A stretch of DNA of 64,000 nucleotides from Clitopilus passeckerianus (lineage: Eukaryota > Basidiomycota > Agaricomycetes > Agaricales > Entolomataceae). The stretch spans positions 372,001-436,000 of the forward strand of contig CALYLX010000054.1 of assembly GCA_944990035.1 (NCBI GenBank), read 5' to 3'. Both the position numbers and the translations under genes were made by a program. This document shows, in pieces, positions 57,540 through 64,000 of this stretch. Below the pieces are notes generated by a model that saw only the letters and a program-made list of their open reading frames with translations, was not told where the DNA came from and ran no database searches. Positions within the stretch are counted from its first letter, which is position 1; every line of letters starts with the position of its first letter.

Positions 57540-58560
57540 AAAGGCAATTGCCTGCTGACCCTTAATATAGTGTTCAAACCTAGGCTCTCTATGATAGGTG
57601 TTTTCGCAGAGAAGCCAAATCCATCTGACAATAAAAGACCTGCCAAGAGATATGCGGGTACACCGTTCCAATCCATAACATGCCTGATCCATGGTTCTTC
57701 CTCGCTTTGAATTATACATTCCCCGGATGAGAAGCAAGATAGGTGATCGTATGCCCGTTTTATATGGATGAAATCACCAACAGGGACAAGACGCTCCCAG
57801 AAATAGAATATCAGCGGTTTTTAACGAGGAAATATTCCCACCTCCGCCACGCTAATTAATTGGGGACGTATGGCATGGCAATGGTATGTGCGCTAATCTG
57901 TCAAAAGCGATGTGGGGAAGTCTTCCACATTAGTCTTCCACATGTTATGTGAAACGCACATACTTACCCCTGCAGAGCATGACAAAACGAATATAGATGT
58001 GGATGGCTGTTATTGGCCTTACTACTATGATGATTCTAAAGATGAATTTGAATACCTGTATGGCACGTCTGTGGGTGCTCTCGAGTATGAACTATGAACT
58101 ATGCTCACGAATGGCTAACAAGTTCCTCCACATTTCAAGAACGATGTGCCCGCTTGAGTGGTGGCCAATGGTGACTGTGATCGGTGCCAATTGGAACTTA
58201 GGAATGTGGCTGGGTTATGGCTTAGAGCTGGCTCTAGGAGTGAAACGCTCGTGTGGTTGACGTGTCCTTCTGATGAGTGATTTCACAGTGGTAAGCGCTC
58301 ATAATGGCCACAACAGATCCGCGCCACCGGATGTTCTGAGATCTGAATCGGATATCTGCACTCGTGAACGTGCATGCGGAAACTGGAGCGTGCAATCGGG
58401 CGCCTCATCTGGCATGTTATCGACGCATGGATGTATGAGCTTTTGTTCGGCTGGGGAGAGGCAGATCGCTTGACTGGGTAGTTGAGTGGCTTCGGACCGA
58501 CGACGACAGAAACTTGGCCTTCAGTATTCATCTCCAGTCATCCACAACCCAGCTCGAACG
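57540..58560 (-). repeat. Segmental duplication upstream of G4
   Basis: Second copy of the block at 47.6-48.6 kb (see there). The long minus-strand frame of the first copy is broken here. Beyond about 58,560 the similarity fades, and 58,560-59,200 holds no recognised feature. Confidence 0.5.
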
Positions 58561-59259
58561 CACCTGAAAGAATCGAAGTGGCAACAGTCTACTTCACTAA
58601 AGTCGCGTGCTCTAAGTACCAACTCCTTCCAGGATGCTTTGGACTCAGAGCTGATCTCCGGAGAAGTCGACTCTTCATCTCATTTCTCTCCACCGAAGCC
58701 GTGGGCGAACTGAATTGGTGGAGGTGTATCCCCCCATTATAACGAAAGTTAGGTCAGTTGCTGATGCTATCTCAGACATTTCAGCCAACGATTAGTTACT
58801 TGAGGTATTGTATAGATGAGATGGTGACCTGTAAGTGGGCCTCAGCGCTCGGCACCAAAGGTGTTTTGAGTGTCACAGAACTTCAGGCGGGGGGTACGCA
58901 AGGACAATGCCGAACACCTAACTCGCCAGTGATTTCGGGGTTCTCGCCTGGTTTAGGGTTCCCAGTGGCATGACAGTGCCAGCCATTCTCAACAAGCAGC
59001 AGGAGAGAGGCGTACGTTAAAGATCTGTTCAGATAATGATGTATTCATTTTGCGTATATATAGAGATGTAGTGATGGTATGATCGCTTCTGCTAATGATT
59101 AGCGCTTTCTCTCAAAATGGGCCAGTACCCCGGCCTCTGTTCGGCATTTTCCTTTGAGTACCCTTGAGCTCATCATAATCATTGCTCACAGCGAACGGGA
59201 TATGCCAACGCAGTGGCTGCAAGTATGGGATGACGAAGGTTCGCTTTTGCTCGGCTTTC

Positions 59260-60110
59260 ATTGTCCTTTTGTTTTCTGACTTGGATGGACATCTCATTCA
59301 ACAGACCTAGACACACGTCAAGCTTATCAAGCCGGCACGGACGTTCTTCTCCCTTCGCCTCTGGGATACATCCAATATCCTTACCTGCCGTATCTGAGCC
59401 TGGTGATGTTCATTTCGTCGTGCGCCCCGTCTCCCATGTACGAACATCTGACCAGCATTTTGGGTCCGCTGGATCTCGCCTCTTGAATATCCTCCGACCT
59501 CAGCCGGTTTTGGTTTACCCAGGAGGTCGGTGAGCGGTCATTCAGTACGTCGATACATGGCTTGGTGTATGGCCCACCGGCCTGCTATATCGGCTCGCAT
59601 GGCGACTTCAGAGCTTAGGCCTCGGGTTTTTCTCTTCGTTCGGAGGTCAGTAGCAGCAACAGCAGGCGCAAGAGGGAGTGACACTTCTGCTGCTGCTGCT
59701 ATTGCTGGAAATGTCGTACCTTTACCCTCACCACCGCCATCACCCACCCCTTTTTGATCTTTATCGAGCACAGCAAGAACTGGGGGTGATGGAGAAGCTG
59801 ACGATCCTGGAACCTACTTCACAACTATCTACTACGTCTGACGGTCCCGGTCAAACAAGGAGCCCGATGGCAATGATCAATTCAACATCTCAGCACATGC
59901 CAGCTCGGCGTACGTTACATCTCTCCACTGTGTGAGCTCGAACGACGGCTCCGGAGATTGAGTCGTGCTCCTCATTCGAGAGTTGGTAGCCTGCCACCGC
60001 CATACCGCCACCTCCACCACGCCTATCTTCTCGAGCTTCACCGACCCAAGCAAGTGTACCAATTCAAGCATGGTACGTAGCACTGGGAGGAGGGGAGGAG
60101 GGGATATCCC
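59260..60110 (+). pseudogene. Weak P-gene remnant
   Basis: Short Pro/Ser-rich and Gln-coding runs in the order seen in P exon 4 (a CAG-rich tract near 59,655, then a Gly-rich stretch) but with many stops. It precedes a 5' P fragment, as in the 44-46 kb block. Identity is low, so the call is tentative. Confidence 0.3.
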
Positions 60111-60929
60111 ACGACGAGAATAGGGGTAAAATAGGCGTACAGGCAAGCCTGTAACCGAGCTAGGTAGCATTAAAGGCGATCATGGACATTCAACATACTG
60201 ATATTGAATCCACGAAAGCTGGATTAACTTGAATTTGACATGGCCTTGCTAGTATTGGGCCGACTACCCGCGGACAAGATATGCTTACTGAATCGACCAA
60301 TATTCCACGTTGCCCCGCTCGCCTCAACGTGTGTACTCAGCCTAATCAAGGTGCAAGTCGTCCTCTCATATGTACTCTATACATAAAGCTAAACAATCTT
60401 TTACCTTCACAGATACCCATAAAGACACGAAAGTTGCTTCCGGCATAGATGACCTCGTCATTAAGGCTATTTCTCCTCGGGTTTCTCCAACGCCTCTAGA
60501 GCCATCGTTGGGAGAGTCAGGAGAGGCTGGAAGCCCGGTGGCTCTCATGATGAGGTGTCACGCCAAGGACGATCGTACAGTGGAGACGGCGAAAACCCTG
60601 CAGACTCAGCTCTGCTTGCGTCAAAGATCCACGACCTTATCCTCAATTCTCCCCTCCTGGACGCTTCAAATCCACCCCCACCGCTAGCTGCGAGCGAATT
60701 TACCCCGTTGCCACCAGAACAGGCAGCTTTTGGGGCAGAATCGTCTTCATCGGCTGCACAACAGCTTGCACACGAGATTGGGTCATTCCAACCACCCCAA
60801 GCGTTCAACTTTCCCGTATCCTCACCAGCGTCGAACTCAACATCTCTCCCTTACACGCGCTCTGCTGGAGCTGCTGCTTCCCTGAAGAAGATGCCAGACT
60901 TCTGGCTGTCTTGTGAGGAGTCCGTGTAG

Positions 60930-62268
60930 CTGTTTTGTAATACGTCCAGCATTTGGTGGAAAAAGGCGTTATAGTATGGCCTGCTGAGCTTGAATCAGGT
61001 TCTGTATTATAATACAAATAGGACTGTTACTCCCGTGCATCAGGGAATCGACGCATTACAATGCCGATGGCCAGCTTTTGAGTACATTATAATTCACGTC
61101 GCAAGCGGAACCGCTCGTATCCTCATAATATATTTGAAGAGGCACTACGCAAAGGCCTTGTGGCTTAACGGTTTTGTCGCGGGAGACCATTTTTGGGCTT
61201 GAGGGTTCGATTCCCCATAGTTGCAACCTTTTCTGCCTATTTTCATTCCTCGTTCATGAGGCTGAGCGATCTGTCTCAGACACGGAAGGATTACGAGCGC
61301 TCGAGAGGATCGTATTTCTACATATAGCTACTGTAGGAACGGCGGGGAAATCACATTTGTTCTTGGACATTCGAAACGTACTGCCTACGGCACAATGACT
61401 ACATTCATTCGCACAGACGGCCAACGAGGATGCGGAAAAGCGACAAGTAATGAGTAAAGGTAGTGAGTAGCATTAGTACCTCCATTAACTACCCTTGGAA
61501 TATTTTCTATCTTTTGGATGGTGAAGTTCAGCTTCGAAGGTTACTTTGACCACAGAATGTATAGAAAACCCTACCGATCTTTCGAGCATCGTCTGACTTT
61601 TTCAAATTCGCAGATTTGGCTGCGGTAAGGGCTAAATGACAGTGTACATATGGTATATGAGTGTAATACCGATATACGGTCGGTCTAAATTGAATATTTA
61701 GAGCTGGATAGGCAGTACAATCCGACTGAGATTTCGTCTGACGTCGGAGTCCACCGGAGTGACATTGTCTACTGATTGGCCATGCGGCAAGGCTCAGCCC
61801 CTCATTGTGCGGCCAATAGGCTTGTGTCCGGCATCTGCGATCAAGCGGGGGCTCAATTCTGTCCCAGTGTGCCGCGCCTCCGTTCTCATTCTAAAGACGT
61901 AGAAAGCTTACAATAATACAGTTTCGAGGTAATCTGGAACGCATGATAGTGTATTATGAATAGAAGCAAACTGCAAAATTTTGAATTTCTCGGTGGTCGG
62001 ATCGTACGGTCCGGTTCATATTCCTGCCCCCGCAATGCATTATAATGCATTTGCAAGCATTCGGCTGCATTATAATAGGTTTACCCCGGCAGAGAGCTCC
62101 AATTTAGGCTCACAGACATCAGTTATAATACATATTTGACTAGCTACACATTGAAGATACATTATAATTCCCAACAACGGCCGCAAATACTATAACGCCT
62201 TTTTCCACCAATTGCTGGGTGTATTACAACGTGACTACACGTACTGTTGGTCTTGTCCAGTCTACTCG
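60930..62268. repeat. Dispersed AT-rich repeat, right copy
   Basis: This 1.34-kb block interrupts the P-gene copy. Its part from about 61,555 resembles 240-1,620 and carries TTATAAT motifs at 62040, 62070, 62123 and 62162, with another at 61087. No transposase was found. Its left part also holds a Pol III-type promoter pair (see the entry at 61,154). Confidence 0.6.
61154..61225 (+). other. tRNA-like sequence, possible SINE head
   Basis: TGGCTTAACGG at 61161-61171 fits a tRNA A box and GGTTCGATTCC at 61204-61214 fits a B box exactly, with normal spacing. The acceptor arms do not pair and the T stem pairs over only three bases, so this is not a functional tRNA. It could be a tRNA pseudogene or the head of a SINE. 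Confidence 0.4.
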
Positions 62269-63373
62269 GAAGCCCAACGACGAAGAGCTTCTGGACGAGG
62301 GATCGAGCTTCATGCTCTATTCGCTTCGTCCCCACCCCAACATCTGTGGTGGAAATTGCTGAAAGTGGAATTGTCGAGGAACCGGACGACGAGGCTGATA
62401 TAGCATCTGCTGCCCCGGCTCAAGAAGGTACCAGATGGTACTGGCCTTTCGGAACCTCTGCTGCAGGCACAGTCGCACCTCCAACTACGACGAGAACAAA
62501 TGCTACGGCCACGACTGCAGCTTTGCCATATACAACACCTGCACCTGCTTATAGTCCTCATCCGTTACCGACAACTCCATGACCTGCATCTGCAAGGAGA
62601 AGGCCTCGTGTGTGGGTTCCTTCCAAAACGGAATTATCGATTCAGGCTATGTGGTGGGGTTACCGATTGTTCGTATATGTCTTTTTTTTCTCAACTGCAA
62701 ATGCTGACCAAATTATCAGATATCTTCCACCGCCGGTCATGGGAGCTCTGTCGTCCTCGCGGTCACCGTTGCAGTCATTCTCGCACCAAGCAACAGTGTT
62801 GACGACTCTCTGACCTGATTCCTGTCCAACTTGCCGCTGTCGACCTTACCGATGCAAGTTAGGCCAATAGTTGCGCTGCTGCAGCTACTGGTGCCATATG
62901 TTGGATATATTGGAGGGTTTGTTGGCTGGAGCTGGGGTAGGGTGAAGGGATATGACGAAGGTTTGTCCTTCATATACATATTGAATTCGGGCACCAGTAG
63001 CTAATGCAAATTGTCCACATGGCACGGCGTAATTTTAACAGCACCTTCCTGTCGCACTAATACCATCAACATGGTTTTTCGAACAATCTACGTAAATTTT
63101 CGTGTTGTCTCAAGGAAACGGGCGAAGAATAATTTCAGAGTGATTGATATCCTCGACCACAATGGCAGAGTTTCAGAAGATTTCAACCCTTAAATGACAG
63201 CTGCGCAATGCAGTCAGAGCGGGAATGTACGGCATGGTCAGAGTGTGACCGACGTGATAGCATTCTACTTTCATCCCCCCCATTCCAAGAATTACGTCGC
63301 CCATATTCGAGTTGCACATCATGCTAGTTCCGACTAGGTGTTTGGGCCCACATCGGACATATAGTATATGAGA

Positions 63374-64000
63374 CTACTCCCGCTTTATCGTAATCCTATT
63401 CCAACGTCTCGCAACTGTGTACCCCCTCATCGTAGCCGGCTCTCTAATACAATTCCACAGACCTTCGGCCTTCCTAGCATCAAAGCCCCGGAAAACAATC
63501 GTATCCCACCCCGTAATCCCAATCGCCCCTGCGATCAACTGGGAGCACTTTCGACCTCCACTGGTAGTATTAGATCCGCTCTCCTCCATGACACTATCCC
63601 AAAACTGGGTTCTTGGGAACCCAATGTCACGTATCTCGAGGTAGGATCTTCCAACGTCTGGTTCTCCATCTCCATCTCCGCTGTCGCTTCCACTCGTTAT
63701 CACACTCGACGTTGCCTCGCCAAGAGTAGATCTGGACATATTCCCAATAATTCCCTCCCTCACCAATGCCGCCGTAATCTTAACAGTCCTCAACTTCCTC
63801 ATCATCCCAGGCAACGCATCAAATATCTCCCATATCTTCCCTGAACCTGTCCCTGCCTGAACCGAACTCTGTTCTTCCTCACTCTCACCCTCCGAGTCAT
63901 CAGTCTGATTCTCCACTCTCTGTAGCTCCACAGACAATTCGCGTAGCGTGGCGGCTACAGCATGGAATACAGCCCTCATTTCCATGGTGTCGCGGAGCTG
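63374..64000 (-). CDS. F-box-like/LRR protein, C-terminal part (cut by the window edge)
   Basis: An open minus-strand frame enters from the right edge and stops at TAG 63376-63374. At least 208 codons are visible. It closely matches the C-terminus of the gene at 27.0-28.6 kb: LRDTME, EIFDALPGMMRKLRTVKIT, GWDTIVFRGFDARK and IREPATMRGYT. It is therefore a paralogue in opposite orientation. Acidic Ser/Glu-rich insertions differ between the two. The intact reading frame suggests a real gene; the N-terminus lies outside the window. Confidence 0.65.
   Translation of the reverse strand, partial: QLRDTMEMRAVFHAVAATLRELSVELQRVENQTDDSEGESEEEQSSVQAGTGSGKIWEIFDALPGMMRKLRTVKITAALVREGIIGNMSRSTLGEATSSVITSGSDSGDGDGEPDVGRSYLEIRDIGFPRTQFWDSVMEESGSNTTSGGRKCSQLIAGAIGITGWDTIVFRGFDARKAEGLWNCIREPATMRGYTVARRWNRITIKRE

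Larger units (their letters stand above)
60310..63075 (+). pseudogene. P-gene copy split by a repeat
   Basis: 60,320-60,355 carries the P exon 1/intron 1 context, and 60,412-60,900 follows exon 2 (SKIHDLILNSPLLDASN, FTPLPPEQAAFGAESSSS). After an unrelated 1.34 kb the copy resumes at about 62,268 (exon 2 end), with intron 2 donor GTTCGT at 62,661, exon 3 (62,720-62,960) and the start of exon 4, ending near 63,075. Relative to the intact gene about 400 bases (34,500-34,900) are missing where the repeat lies. Frameshifts and stops are present. Identity is the highest among the broken copies, so it is the youngest. Confidence 0.7.

Overview
The window is fungal nuclear DNA, almost certainly from a basidiomycete (Agaricomycetes). 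Genes are split by many introns of about 45-75 bases with GT-AG borders, one of them GC-AG. The families recognised fit mushroom-forming fungi and their relatives: F-box/leucine-rich proteins, small cytosolic beta-trefoil lectin-like proteins, a berberine-bridge-type FAD oxidase pair and a DUF6698-like gene. The species cannot be named from the sequence. There is no rRNA gene, convincing functional tRNA, CRISPR array or complete retroelement. All exon models were joined by hand from splice signals, frame and paralogue comparison.

Layout. 0-1.6 kb: dispersed AT-rich repeat, then a truncated F-box exon (-). 2.1-3.7 kb: F-box gene (+). 4.3-8.3 kb: two tandem FAD-linked oxidase genes (+) with matching exon structure, only the second with a signal peptide. 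9.1-26.3 kb: a minus-strand array in which fragments of a proline-rich membrane-protein gene (called P here) alternate with small beta-trefoil genes (called L), in the order P-L-P-L-P-L-P. It contains a DUF6698-like pseudogene with a 1.15-kb Tc1/mariner-like element inside one of its introns. 26.6-30.2 kb: an F-box-like gene (+) and a secreted cysteine-rich gene (-). 31.4-33.4 kb: an ankyrin-repeat fragment and a coiled-coil gene (-). 33.9-39.0 kb: the only intact P gene (+), then the fourth L gene (+). 39.5-41.5 kb: a leucine-rich pseudogene and a frameshifted trefoil-like gene (-). 42.9-57.5 kb: four paralogues of an unrecognised small-protein family (called G here, for a shared GTSKW motif), mixed with P fragments (+). 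48.6-50.2 kb: a GGAACG repeat cluster and a MITE. 59-63.1 kb: more P fragments (+), one split by the same AT-rich repeat seen at the left end. 63.4 kb to the end: a partial paralogue of the 27-kb F-box-like gene (-).

The region looks like a fast-evolving accessory locus built by repeated duplication. The four intact L genes share TATA boxes close to the ATG and a motif of about 24 bases 0.2-0.8 kb upstream, always in the same orientation relative to the gene. That suggests the P and L genes were duplicated together and that the L genes are co-regulated. Several broken genes carry in-frame TGA where CGA or TGG is expected, as C-to-T decay would produce.
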